Assembly (NCBI GenBank): GCA_004352715.1 | Contig: SCFE01000077.1 | Coordinates: forward strand, 330,909 to 394,908 | From: Hofstenia miamia | Taxonomy: Eukaryota > Xenacoelomorpha > Acoela | Direction of reading: 5' to 3' | DNA: 64,000 bases | In this document: in pieces, positions 23,295 to 33,700 of the stretch | How the letters are laid out: every line of letters begins with the position of its first letter | How positions within the stretch are numbered: position 1 is the first letter of the stretch | Program-made: the position numbers and the translations under genes | Notes under the pieces: model-generated | The model's database searches: none | Seen by the model: only the letters and a program-made list of their open reading frames with translations | What the model was told of the DNA's origin: nothing

Positions 23295-23490
23295 TGTATA
23301 CTTACATTTTTTACAATGTTTTTTCACTTTTGTGACTTATATTTCTTTCTGAAGTTTTTTCACTTTTGTGACTTACATTTCTTTCTGAAGTTTTTCCATG
23401 TTTGTGACTTACATTCCTTTTCTGACATTTTTTCACATTTGTGACTTACATTTCTTTTCTGACATTTTTTTTACTTTGTGGCTTACATTA
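23295..23490. repeat. Minisatellite of about 45-50 bp units
   Basis: Four to five units of the form TTTTCACTTTTGTGACTTACATTTCTTT plus CTGAAGT or CTGACAT repeat head to tail, with small differences. It is non-coding and is not a CRISPR array: the units diverge and there are no spacers. Confidence 0.75.
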
Positions 23491-23752
23491 AAAAGCTTTT
23501 CCTCAATGATGACATGGGGATTGGGAACAGTGCTATTGCAAAACAATGTATTACAGTTTAGTAAATAGAAAATGTATAGTTTTGCTTTTACTCTTTTTTC
23601 TACATGTACTAGTTCTATGTTAATATGTTTGATAAATTTTTACATTAGATAAACATTAGTTTTAATATAAAAAATTTAAACTCTTACATCTTTGTAAATA
23701 GGTAAAAATCTATAGTATTTTCTAAACTGACAAATGTCAATGTTTTACTTAT
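23491..23752. other. AT-rich spacer without gene
   Basis: Nothing recognised. Its right end abuts the first LTR of the mini-LTR element. Confidence 0.4.
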
Positions 23753-24502
23753 TGTAGAATCAGTGGGGTGATTCTAGTGAACAAGAAGAGAATACAGTTC
23801 AAACTATTTCTATTTAAAAAATGCTTTGGTCTTTATATACAATGTTATTTACAATATGTACAAATATTACAACTACCAGTCACTAACAAGAAAAGCACAA
23901 GGTCTGGCCAAAAAATAATAACTACTGGCCAATGCTACATGCCACCCCAGGCCAGACTCTGCGACTTTTTGTGTGCCCAATAGACGAGGATCTGGCCCAA
24001 AAGGATCCATTCAACAGCTCTTCACTCAAACATGCAAAAACTAAGGTGTAGGCTTGGCTGACTCCTATTGATTGGGTTAATCTTGTGGAGAGGCATCAGA
24101 TTTAACCTTTGAAACCAAGTCCATCAGCAATTGTGGCCAGCAATGACTGAGAACAACAGATAAAAACCATCTTCATTGCAGCATCATTCAACACCTCCTT
24201 GCTCAAACATGCAAAAACTAAGGCATAGACTCAGCTGACTCCTATCAATTGGGTTGATCTTGCAGAGAGGCATTGGAATGTTGTGCATCACATCAGGGTC
24301 CTGTCATGGTCGCCATTTAGAATCACTGGGGTGATTCTAGCAAACAAGAACAGAATACAGTTCAAACTATTTCTATTTACAAAATGCTTTGGTCTTTATA
24401 TACAATGTTATTTACAATATGTACATATATTATAACTACCAGTCACTAACAAGAAAAGCACAAGGTCTGGCTGATAAATAAGAACTACTGGCTGATGCTA
24501 CA
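23753..24502 (-). mobile_element. TRIM-like mini LTR retrotransposon
   Basis: Two direct repeats of 187 bp (23753-23939 and 24316-24502) begin TGTAG (TTTAG in the second) and end CTACA. Read on the minus strand, the right repeat is followed directly by TGGCGACCATGACAGGACC (24297-24315), a tRNA primer-binding-like site starting with TGG, and the left repeat is preceded by the purine-rich TGGGGTGGCA. The LTR has TGTATATAAAG as TATA box. The interior is only about 375 bp, non-coding, and contains a degenerate internal duplication, so it depends on another element for movement. The TGTAGCAT start and GGGTGG tract resemble the gypsy LTR at 13236. Confidence 0.7.
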
Positions 24503-24784
24503 CTAGCTATTAACTTAACATGCAATTGACATTCAAATTTAGCATGAGGGAAGGATGATTGAAATAAAGTAATCACTAGTTTAGTAAATTTAATAATACT
24601 ATTTATTATACATGTAAAAAGGATTTGTACGTGTTTCATTAATGGTAGATTTCTAGAGATACATCTCATCAACTAAGTTAAATAAGTGTAATATTAGATA
24701 ATGGATGCATGTTATGTATAATAATATAATTAGGGATAAAATAACTATATACATTTATTCACAGGTTAATATACAATACTCTAA
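24503..24784. other. AT-rich sequence shared with 26184-26465
   Basis: No gene. It is nearly identical to the region right of the second LTR copy after the one-base gap. Confidence 0.5.
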
Positions 24785-24958
24785 CGATTTGTTTTGCCTT
24801 TTCAAAAAAAAATTATTTGCCTTTGGGATATTTAATTTTCCTTTTGGTAATTTGTTTTGTTTTTCGAAAAAAATTACTTGCCTTGGGATATTTAATTTTC
24901 CTTTTGTTGATTTGTTTTGCCTTTTCGAAAAAAATTAGTTGCCTTTGGGATATTTAAT
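24785..24958. repeat. Minisatellite, about 60-bp unit, three copies
   Basis: Units contain GATTTGTTTTGCCTTTTC, a run of A, TTGCCTTTGGGATATTTAATT and CCTTTTGG. The same array with four units lies at 26468-26707. Confidence 0.8.
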
Positions 24959-25904
24959 TTAAATATAAATTTTAAGACATTCTACAAATCAATTATTGTT
25001 AAAGTACTTGCAGTTGTTTAATAGTTTATGAATTTAAAATAAAAACTATAATTATTGAGAAAGCGTTAACATTCACATTTTTTTTCAAACACTCATGTTA
25101 AGACTTTTATTAGATGGTTAAGAAAGCTATATGTATATATGGATAAATATACCTTTTGTATATATACATACAATATAAGTTTTGTTAAATATAAAACAAT
25201 TCCAGGGTAATAACAAAAATGTGTGAAATTTAATACTAGAGCTATTATTCAGTGTGCATAACAAGTTCATTAACAAAAAATATATGATTACTTCAATATA
25301 CTAGTCCTTTCAATAGTCTAAAACTATAAACGTACACTTTAAAATTATTTATAGTTTGGCTATGTAATGTATGAATATTTACATCTTTAGCCACCCCTCT
25401 TCATTATTCATGAATTAATTGCGGGCAATGACTCATCAATTAGCACACATCAATCAAATTTTACTTTTTAATCTGTCACAAAAAAATTTTTGCTGAAACT
25501 TGCTTTTGCAATTAATAATAATATAAAAATTTCACACATTTAATATCTTTTCTAACAAAAATTTGTATTAGACTTGATGAAAATATATTTTATTAAATGG
25601 AATTGCTTCTAATGACACATCATTCTGAAAGCATCATAGAGAAAATAAATCCAAAAACAAAACTTAAAACATTACAAATTTTTCTTTCACATATTTTGAT
25701 TATTAGCATTTTTTTAGAATATAATTTCGAGATCTATACATTTAGAAACGTAAAGTGGAGGTGTATGCAAAGTCAAAACGTTATGCAAAACGAATATTTG
25801 TCAATTGTGTTAAAACATATACTATTGAAACCATAACAAAGGAAAAGTGTCAGATGTATTAAAACCCGTAGCAATACATCAAAAATTGGAACTAAATCTA
25901 GTAA
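24959..25904. other. AT-rich sequence without gene
   Basis: The first 125 bases are shared with 26708-26835; the rest is unique. No coding content recognised. Confidence 0.4.
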
Positions 25905-26835
25905 TNCATAGACTCAGCTGACTCCTATCAATTGGGTTGATCTTGCAGAGAGGCATTGGAATGTTGTGCATCACATCAGGGTCCTGTCATGGTCGCCATT
26001 TAGAATCACTGGGGTGATTCTAGCAAACAAGAACAGAATACAGTTCAAACTATTTCTATTTACAAAATGCTTTGGTCTTTATATACAATGTTATTTACAA
26101 TATGTACATATATTATAACTACCAGTCACTAACAAGAAAAGCACAAGGTCTGGCTGATAAATAAGAACTACTGGCTGATGCTACACTAGCTATTAACTTA
26201 ACATGCAATTGACATTCAAATTTAGCATGAGGGAAGGATGATTGAAATAAAGTAATCACTAGTTTAGTAAATTTAATAATACTATTTATTATACAGGTAG
26301 AAATGATTTGTACATGTTTCATTTTTGGTAGATTTCTAGAGATACATCTCATCAACTAAGTTAAATAAGTGTAATATTAGATAATGGATGCGCATGTTAT
26401 TTATAATAATATAATTAGGGATAAAATAACTATATACATTAACTCACAAGTTAATATACAAAACTGTAAAGATTTGTTTTGCCTTTTTGAAAAAAAAATA
26501 CTTGCTTTTGGGATATTTGCTATTCCTTTTGGTGATTTGTTTTGTCTTTTTGAAAAAAATTACTTACTTTTGGGATATTTATTATTCCTTTTGGTGATTT
26601 GTTTTGTCTTTTCAGAAAAAAAATTACTTGCTTTTGGGATATTTACTATTCCTTTTGGTTATTTGTTTTGCCTTTTTTAAAAAAATAGTTGCTTTGGGAT
26701 ATTTAATTTAAATATAAATTTTAAGACATTCTACAAATCAATTATTGTTAAAGTACTTGCAGTTGTTTAATAGTTTATGAATTTAAAATAAAAACTTTAT
26801 AATTATTGAGAAGGCATTAACATTCACATTTTTCT
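25905..26835. repeat. Second copy of 24220-25085 after a single-N join
   Basis: After the N at 25905 the sequence repeats the TRIM interior, primer site, one 187-bp LTR (about 25998-26184), the AT-rich flank and the minisatellite. Differences include scattered substitutions, for example around 26298, and four instead of three minisatellite units. This looks like the other haplotype, or a diverged duplication, placed in tandem by the assembler. Confidence 0.75.
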
Positions 26836-27440
26836 TCAGTCAATGAGTAAATTTTGATAATCACAAATGAATACATAAAGCCATCTCAAAAACGAATCAA
26901 TTAGATGTCATGAAACTCGCAAAACATTTTTATTTACAAAAAGACTAACACATTTTCATAAAAAATACATTGACGCAAAAATGATTAAATTGATTGATTT
27001 TACAAAACACATAGTCGTACACAGTATGCATGAAAAGAAGTAAATTTTTAAATTGAAAGTGAATATCAAAGCTATATAAAATAAATTTAAGTATATGCAT
27101 AGTACTTAAAACTTAATTTAATTAAAATATGCTTGTAATTGTTTATGAGATTATAAAAACACAACAGCAATCATTAAATGATTTAAACTACATTTTGTAC
27201 ATTAGGTATTAAACAACTTAGGAACATTTTCTAAATTTAGAAATAAATAGCATAAATTACAATTATCAGAAGCAGATAAAATGAAATAAATACTTCTTCA
27301 TGGCAGTTTACTCATTGTTGAAAAATAATGAAATTTTAGAACCTATGTATATGTATATATGTTAGTTGTTAAATATATACTTTCATTTTCCTGTGTTTTT
27401 TATATCTATAGAGTCCAGGTACTTATTATCCACACCACAT
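26836..27440. other. AT-rich spacer without gene
   Basis: Nothing recognised except a short TA tract at 27443-27468 beside the Penelope element. Confidence 0.4.
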
Positions 27441-27514
27441 ATTTATATATATATATATATATATATTTAAATGAAATGCTGCATAAATGCATTTTAAAAT
27501 TGAATCCACCATTT

Positions 27515-27547
27515 GACGCGTTTCGATCTTTTATTGATCATCGTCAG
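27515..27547 (-). ncRNA. Hammerhead-ribozyme-like core in the minus PLE copy
   Basis: The minus strand reads CTGACGA, T, GATC, AATAAAA, GATC, GAAA, CGCGTC. This matches the hammerhead order CUGANGA, stem II, GAAA, short stem III ending UH. Identical to the motif at 29348-29380. The extra U before stem II and weak stem I leave activity uncertain. Confidence 0.5.
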
Positions 27548-27626
27548 AATATTTTCCCAGAAAATTTTTTTACAAAACTATAAACTACACTTTATAATTA
27601 ACTAAAATAATTGTATATGATAAGAT

Positions 27627-27863
27627 TTAAAATAGATGTAATCTTTGAAATGTATTCATTTGCTTGTTTAGTATGTTGGTCCGTTCTAATTTCTTTAAGT
27701 ATAATGCTTCTCCTATTTTTGTATTGTTAGTTTTTATAATGATGTTAAAATTGTCTTTCTTAATTTCATGATGGTGTTGAAATATTTCAGTATTTAAATG
27801 TCCATTAATATGCTCTTTTATACATTTCCCGAAATGGCGGCTTGTTTCTCCAATGTACAATTT
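27627..27863 (-). pseudogene. GIY-YIG endonuclease of Penelope-like element (partial at gap)
   Basis: It encodes the second half of the GIY-YIG domain and the C-terminus. Relative to the plus copy at 28960-29268, RHFRKRIKEH is RHFGKCIKEH, so a conserved Arg is lost. It begins inside the gap. Confidence 0.8.
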
Positions 27864-28959
27864 NNNNNNNNNNNNNNNNNNNNNNNNNNNNNNNNNNNNN
27901 NNNNNNNNNNNNNNNNNNNNNNNNNNNNNNNNNNNNNNNNNNNNNNNNNNNNNNNNNNNNNNNNNNNNNNNNNNNNNNNNNNNNNNNNNNNNNNNNNNNN
28001 NNNNNNNNNNNNNNNNNNNNNNNNNNNNNNNNNNNNNNNNNNNNNNNNNNNNNNNNNNNNNNNNNNNNNNNNNNNNNNNNNNNNNNNNNNNNNNNNNNNN
28101 NNNNNNNNNNNNNNNNNNNNNNNNNNNNNNNNNNNNNNNNNNNNNNNNNNNNNNNNNNNNNNNNNNNNNNNNNNNNNNNNNNNNNNNNNNNNNNNNNNNN
28201 NNNNNNNNNNNNNNNNNNNNNNNNNNNNNNNNNNNNNNNNNNNNNNNNNNNNNNNNNNNNNNNNNNNNNNNNNNNNNNNNNNNNNNNNNNNNNNNNNNNN
28301 NNNNNNNNNNNNNNNNNNNNNNNNNNNNNNNNNNNNNNNNNNNNNNNNNNNNNNNNNNNNNNNNNNNNNNNNNNNNNNNNNNNNNNNNNNNNNNNNNNNN
28401 NNNNNNNNNNNNNNNNNNNNNNNNNNNNNNNNNNNNNNNNNNNNNNNNNNNNNNNNNNNNNNNNNNNNNNNNNNNNNNNNNNNNNNNNNNNNNNNNNNNN
28501 NNNNNNNNNNNNNNNNNNNNNNNNNNNNNNNNNNNNNNNNNNNNNNNNNNNNNNNNNNNNNNNNNNNNNNNNNNNNNNNNNNNNNNNNNNNNNNNNNNNN
28601 NNNNNNNNNNNNNNNNNNNNNNNNNNNNNNNNNNNNNNNNNNNNNNNNNNNNNNNNNNNNNNNNNNNNNNNNNNNNNNNNNNNNNNNNNNNNNNNNNNNN
28701 NNNNNNNNNNNNNNNNNNNNNNNNNNNNNNNNNNNNNNNNNNNNNNNNNNNNNNNNNNNNNNNNNNNNNNNNNNNNNNNNNNNNNNNNNNNNNNNNNNNN
28801 NNNNNNNNNNNNNNNNNNNNNNNNNNNNNNNNNNNNNNNNNNNNNNNNNNNNNNNNNNNNNNNTACAAATTGCCTTGACGCTGTTGATTTTATACTTCTT
28901 GTCACAATAAGATGTAAATGGGATGTATAAGCCAGTGTTGGTAATTTTGAAGTGATAAC

Positions 28960-29268
28960 TTGAAGAAAGACAACATTCCCGAAGACTTAGTTTCTTCAAT
29001 AGTTTATAAATATCAATGTGACAATTGTAACAAATTGTACATTGGAGAAACAAGCCGCCATTTCAGGAAACGTATAAAAGAGCATATTAATGGACATTTA
29101 AATACTGAAATATTTCAACACCATCATGAAATTAAGAAAGACAATTTTAACATCATTATAAAAACTAACAATACAAAAATAGGAGAAGCATTATACTTAA
29201 AGAAATTAGAACGGACCAACATACTAAACAAGCAAATGAATACATTTCAAAGATTACATCTATTTTAA
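28960..29268 (+). CDS. GIY-YIG endonuclease domain of a Penelope-like retroelement
   Basis: This 102-codon open segment is the C-terminal endonuclease of a PLE polyprotein, the enzyme that nicks target DNA for reverse transcription. It shows CDNCNKLYIGETSRHFRKRI, that is a C-x2-C pair just before the YIG core, the conserved Arg of the second motif, EHINGH, and near the C-terminus KIGEALYLKKLERTNILNKQ with the conserved catalytic-type Glu region. The ATG-like start is incidental, because the real protein would begin far upstream with RT, which this copy lacks. The domain itself looks intact. Confidence 0.85.
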   Translation: MKKDNIPEDLVSSIVYKYQCDNCNKLYIGETSRHFRKRIKEHINGHLNTEIFQHHHEIKKDNFNIIIKTNNTKIGEALYLKKLERTNILNKQMNTFQRLHLF

Positions 29269-29347
29269 ATCTTATCATATACAATTATTTTAGTTAATTA
29301 TAAAGTGTAGTTTATAGTTTTGTAAAAAAATTTTCTGGGAAAATATT

Positions 29348-29380
29348 CTGACGATGATCAATAAAAGATCGAAACGCGTC
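29348..29380 (+). ncRNA. Hammerhead-ribozyme-like core in the plus PLE copy
   Basis: CTGACGA at 29348-29354, self-complementary GATC arms closing a 7-nt loop, GAAA at 29371-29374, and the palindrome ACGCGT ahead of C29380, where cleavage would be expected. Penelope-like elements are known to carry type I hammerheads with very short stem III in their terminal repeats. One extra U (29355) lies between the core and stem II. Confidence 0.5.
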
Positions 29381-29417
29381 AAATGGTGGATTCAATTTTA
29401 AAATATATATATATATA

Positions 29418-30640
29418 TAGTTTTGGCCATAAAAGTAGCATAATTTCTAATTTTGTCTCATTATTTTATAATTTGCCATAACTGAAGCAAAATATATATT
29501 GTAAGCAGTCTGTTACAGGTATAGGCTTATAAGGCTAATAATACACTAGAAGTCACTAATATTTTGTAGATTGATTTTTCATGGTGATCACTGATTCCAA
29601 GCAATCAGGCATAGAATCAACTAATTTTTTACAATAATCATGTGAGGTGTTTTGACACCACACTTGCTTTATCTTTTCCAGCAAATCAGGCAGAGATGAA
29701 GGCTGGAAAGCTTTTACCTTGCTCTTAAGGATGTGCCAGCAGTTTTGAATAGGATTCATGTTAGGGGTTTATCCTGTCTAAGTGCCAATTACCTGAATCC
29801 CATTCTCATCCAGCCAGGAAGTGATGCACCTGGCATACTGGCAGGAGGCATCATCATGTTGGAAGATCTCACACCACTGCACCTGCATTCACTGTGGAAG
29901 TTTGTCTTAAAGTATAGTGTGGTATACTGTGCTGTTGATAGTAAAATTATGTGGCATAATCAATAAACCATCACAGCCCTGACTGCTGATGCAGCCCCAT
30001 ATCATTTTTGATTGTGAATGTCTCACTGATATTGAAGTGAAACAGCTGTTGTAGTTCATCCCACGTGGTCAATAAACCTGTGGCTTACAGTTGACAAACT
30101 GTTGAAGAGTTGTTTAATGCTGAATAACACTGCATGCCACTGGTCAATTGTCCAGTGTCTGTATTTCTTTGCAAATATCAGGTGATACTTGATGTTCTTT
30201 GCAGACAACTTTGGCGTCACCAAACAGTTATTCTACTACTTGCCACAGAAATGTGGAGGCAGTTGCAAAGCAATATCTGAGGAAAAAACTGTTGGATTCA
30301 CAGTGGCTAAATGCTTGATCACCTTATCAATTTGTTTGCTTGACACTCACAGTCTTCCAGGTGACTTTCTTTGATGAAGCTGTAGATCTATATCAAGCCA
30401 GGCATCTGGACACAGCAGACTTAGTCACACCCAACTTATCAGAAATAGCAGCTTGTTTGAGGTTAACATTATAATATGCAATGATTTATGCAGTTATTTT
30501 ATTCAAAAGAGGCTTATTTCCAGCCATCTTTGCAGCAGAAGAAAACAGAATGAAGTACTGATAGCCAATCAAATTTTAAACAAATTTGAATGGTTTAATA
30601 AATTAGATCACACATAGACTTGCTGATCAGCAAAAAAAAN
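29418..30640 (-). mobile_element. Tc1/mariner element with dead transposase
   Basis: It is embedded in TA microsatellite on the left and a gap with TA repeats on the right, consistent with TA target preference. Terminal inverted repeats could not be confirmed because the right end is at the 63-N gap. Confidence 0.7.
29556..30523 (-). pseudogene. Tc1-family transposase, multiply broken, catalytic Glu replaced
   Basis: DD34E-type cut-and-paste transposase remains. From 30523 downward: MAGNKPLLNKITA and a helix-turn-helix segment (QAAISDKLGVTKSAVSRCLA), then HWTIDQWHAVLFS (around the first Asp region), GCISSQGCDGLLIM, QHDDASCQYARCITSWLDENGIQV with the second Asp, and MNPIQNCWHILKSKVKAFQP, where the third catalytic residue (normally Glu in NPIEN) is Gln. 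Stops and shifts occur throughout. Confidence 0.85.
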
Positions 30641-30702
30641 NNNNNNNNNNNNNNNNNNNNNNNNNNNNNNNNNNNNNNNNNNNNNNNNNNNNNNNNNNNN
30701 NN

Positions 30703-30735
<33 letters not shown>
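30641..30735. repeat. 63-N gap and (TA)n microsatellite
   Basis: N at 30640-30702 followed by TATATA to about 30733. Confidence 0.85.
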
Positions 30736-33700
30736 CCCTAGAAAGTGGCATTAAATAATTTAGTAAAATTTTTCTTATGTTTTCTTATATTTAGCAATAG
30801 TCAACAATTGGTATGAAAAGAGTAGTCTTTTAGCAAGCCTATGTTTTATATTTTAAATAGTGCATTTACTAGTATATGTACTGTATGTTCATAAATTTCC
30901 CAACAATAAGATTATAACTGATTTTATGATCTGATGGAATTGCACAGTACAATTTCAAGCATTTTGTTAGATTTTCAGACAACTAATTTCTTGTTTTTAC
31001 AGTGAAAGAAAAAAAACAATACAAAATAATTAATTTATGCATAATTTTCAGGATAAAAATTGATCTATGATGTTAAAATTTAAACAATTTTATCTTGTGC
31101 CAGAAAATATCATGATATTTCTGCCATGATAATGTAGAGTCACTTGGGGCCCATATTTTAATTATTTCAATTATTTCTGATTAATTTGGCATTCTAGTTT
31201 AGTGATTACATCATCATGATGAAGTGTTGCTACACATTTATCAATTTATAAGTGTTTAATTCTCTGTAATTCTTTGTATTTTCAAGTGCAGTTTTACAAT
31301 CATTTTATTATTGTCCCCTCAATCTGAATCATATGTATTGCTCATTTAATTTGCAGGGGGAATTTCATGCAGCATTTTGTAAACATGTAGCAGGTAATAA
31401 TTTGCTGAAATTGTTATAAATGCATGACAGAACTATAGTGATTGCACAATATAATTCGTCTTACTCTAATTGTGTTTGATCTTCTTTGATTTATTTATAT
31501 AATAACCCCTTTTAGGTAGTTATGAATTTTATAATAAATCTTGCTTAAGATCTGGCAACAATTTGGGAGTTACTCCACAAGTGTCTGTGGCAAAAACTGC
31601 CCCCTTAACAGTTGGTAGCCCAAATTGTGGTTGCTTTAGGTTACAGCTATGTGTATGTGTAGGGAATAACATCTTCTAATTCTATCATTTCATTTCATAC
31701 ATGCACTTAATAACAACACACTGCAAATATACTATGCCATTGGTGAATGTGAATGCACAGTAATTATGTGACTTTTGTTTTACTATTTATTTACATGAGT
31801 TGAGATAACAGAACTCTGTGCTAAATTGTTTATTTGACCTAGAAATTAATACTTGAGACACACAAATCAGTTAACCACCAATGCTCTTACTTTTGCTAGA
31901 ATGCAGGTCACTCTCTACAATGTTAGCCTTTGCAACCTTTGATGTTAACTCTTGAGTTTCCCAGTACTGCTTGAGTAGCCAGAGCTCCCCTTGATTCTAC
32001 AATAAATATATGCATATCATCTTATGATAAAGTTTTCTATAATGAGAGCTAACATTGAATATCTTATTGTAATAGTTATGAGATGTCACTTTTTGAATAC
32101 TTTTGAATGCATTAAGTTTTGTATAATAACAAGTTTCAACCAAAAAACACAGAAATATAAGTAAATTATGCATTTATTATTTGCATTAATTCCTTCTTTG
32201 CAATTTTTTGCCATCACCCCTTTGAGGTGAACTAAAAATGATGGCTTTGTATTCTAAATATTAATTGATTCTGCATTTTTGCTCTTTGCTGAATAGGGGT
32301 TTATGAACAATATTCCAATATTCAATAAAAGTAAAAATTTGAAATTATAAATTATGGGTTTATAAATCAACATAAATGTCTAATTATCTGTAAATATAAA
32401 GATTTAGTATTATCCAATTTTATGATAAATTAAAAAGTGATATGACTAAATTCTTACAATTTTTTTAGTGCTAGAAACATATTTATTTCCACAGTAGAGA
32501 TGAATTTTGTTTTATAATCAAATACTGAAAATATTAAGCAATTCCTGAAAGTTGCTGCTTATACTTATAAAATTAAAAAAAATTTTTTTTATAATCAAAT
32601 TCTGAATATTTTGCAATTCCTGAAAGTTGCTGCTTATAAAATATTACAAAAAATTTTAGTTAACAAATGATTACTGCATTCATGATTACCCATTAAAGTT
32701 CTATATTATAATTTCAGTAGTTTTGTAAATTTTGCTTGTATTTGAGCTGATCATGAATATCAAGTTACAGTTACAGTCCCTGAGTAGCTCATTCTCACAC
32801 TTCATCTTTTTAGTATTTGCTTAGTAAATTTAATATATATGCAAATTTATTCTTGTATCATATTTGATGTTTATATTATGTCTCATTCATGCTTATTCTC
32901 AATTTTTTTTGCACTGTCTGTTTTAAAAATGTGTTTTACTACTGTTAGTAAATATCTTTGGCAAAAAGTACTGACAAACATTAAAATTAAAATGCCTGAA
33001 GAAGATTAAAATTGTATTCAGTTCAATTACAGTAATTCACCTCAAACCTTTTTTATTTTGATAGTTATAAAATGGCATTCACAATATTTGTGGCAAATAG
33101 CAAAAACAACAAATTTTATCTTTAATGAATAAAATTTAAGTGCTCAGGTGGTCTAAAAATATTTGATATTGAACTTTTAAAGCTATTTAAGACTTAAAGT
33201 ACTTATAAAAGACATTTTGTAACTCTGAGCAGCAATGAAGTCATTCATTTACATGATGTTAGTTTTAATATTTTTTGTGAATGAAATTACATTGAAAATT
33301 TTTCCATTCATTTCCTGAAATATATAATTTACATTCACTCTTAAATTTTTAGATACTGACTCCCTTTCATTTCAAATTGAGTCAGTTAATGTATTTCTGC
33401 ATGTAATTGAATACTTACTAATGTGAACAGTTGTGAAAGTGTGGCATCAGCATGGAAATCTGCATTGATAAACACCAGGATTTGCTGATGCCTCAGTAAT
33501 TTATGGCCTGATCCCAGAGCTAAATGAGCCTATCCCTCCTAAAAGTCATAAATAGCTGGGAGATCAGGTAAGGGAATGGTGCATAGCCACACTTGGCCAA
33601 TACAATACAGAGAACCTTAAGAGAAATAGTCACATTAGATAGGAGCCCTAATTTAAATAAAGAGAGAGAAGCCCTATAAGTTCTTAATTGCACTGTGTAC

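Larger units (their letters stand above)
27494..28957 (-). mobile_element. Penelope-like element, minus-strand copy with 1000-N gap
   Basis: From 28957 downward the minus strand encodes a PLE RT-tail segment (TNTGLYIPFTSYCDKKYKIN), then 1000 N (27864-28863), then the GIY-YIG endonuclease (KLYIGETSRHFGKCIKEHING) down to 27627, and a 3' UTR ending near 27494. RT followed by GIY-YIG is the defining arrangement of endonuclease-bearing Penelope elements. The 3' terminal 370 bp is a near-perfect inverted copy of the element at 28960-29402. Confidence 0.85.
28960..29402 (+). mobile_element. Penelope-like element, 5'-truncated plus-strand copy
   Basis: It begins abruptly at about 28960, back to back with the RT tail of the minus copy, and contains only the GIY-YIG region and 3' UTR. 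Such a truncated inverted partner is a familiar Penelope arrangement. It ends at GGATTCAATTTTAAAATATA next to a TA tract. Confidence 0.8.

Noticed and set aside
23295-23490. Possible CRISPR-like repeat array
   Set aside because: Eukaryotic context, head-to-tail diverged units without unique spacers: an ordinary minisatellite.
24436-24672. Minus-strand frame repeated at 26119-26355
   Set aside because: It lies in LTR and flanking non-coding DNA; its duplication is due to the assembly repeat, not selection.
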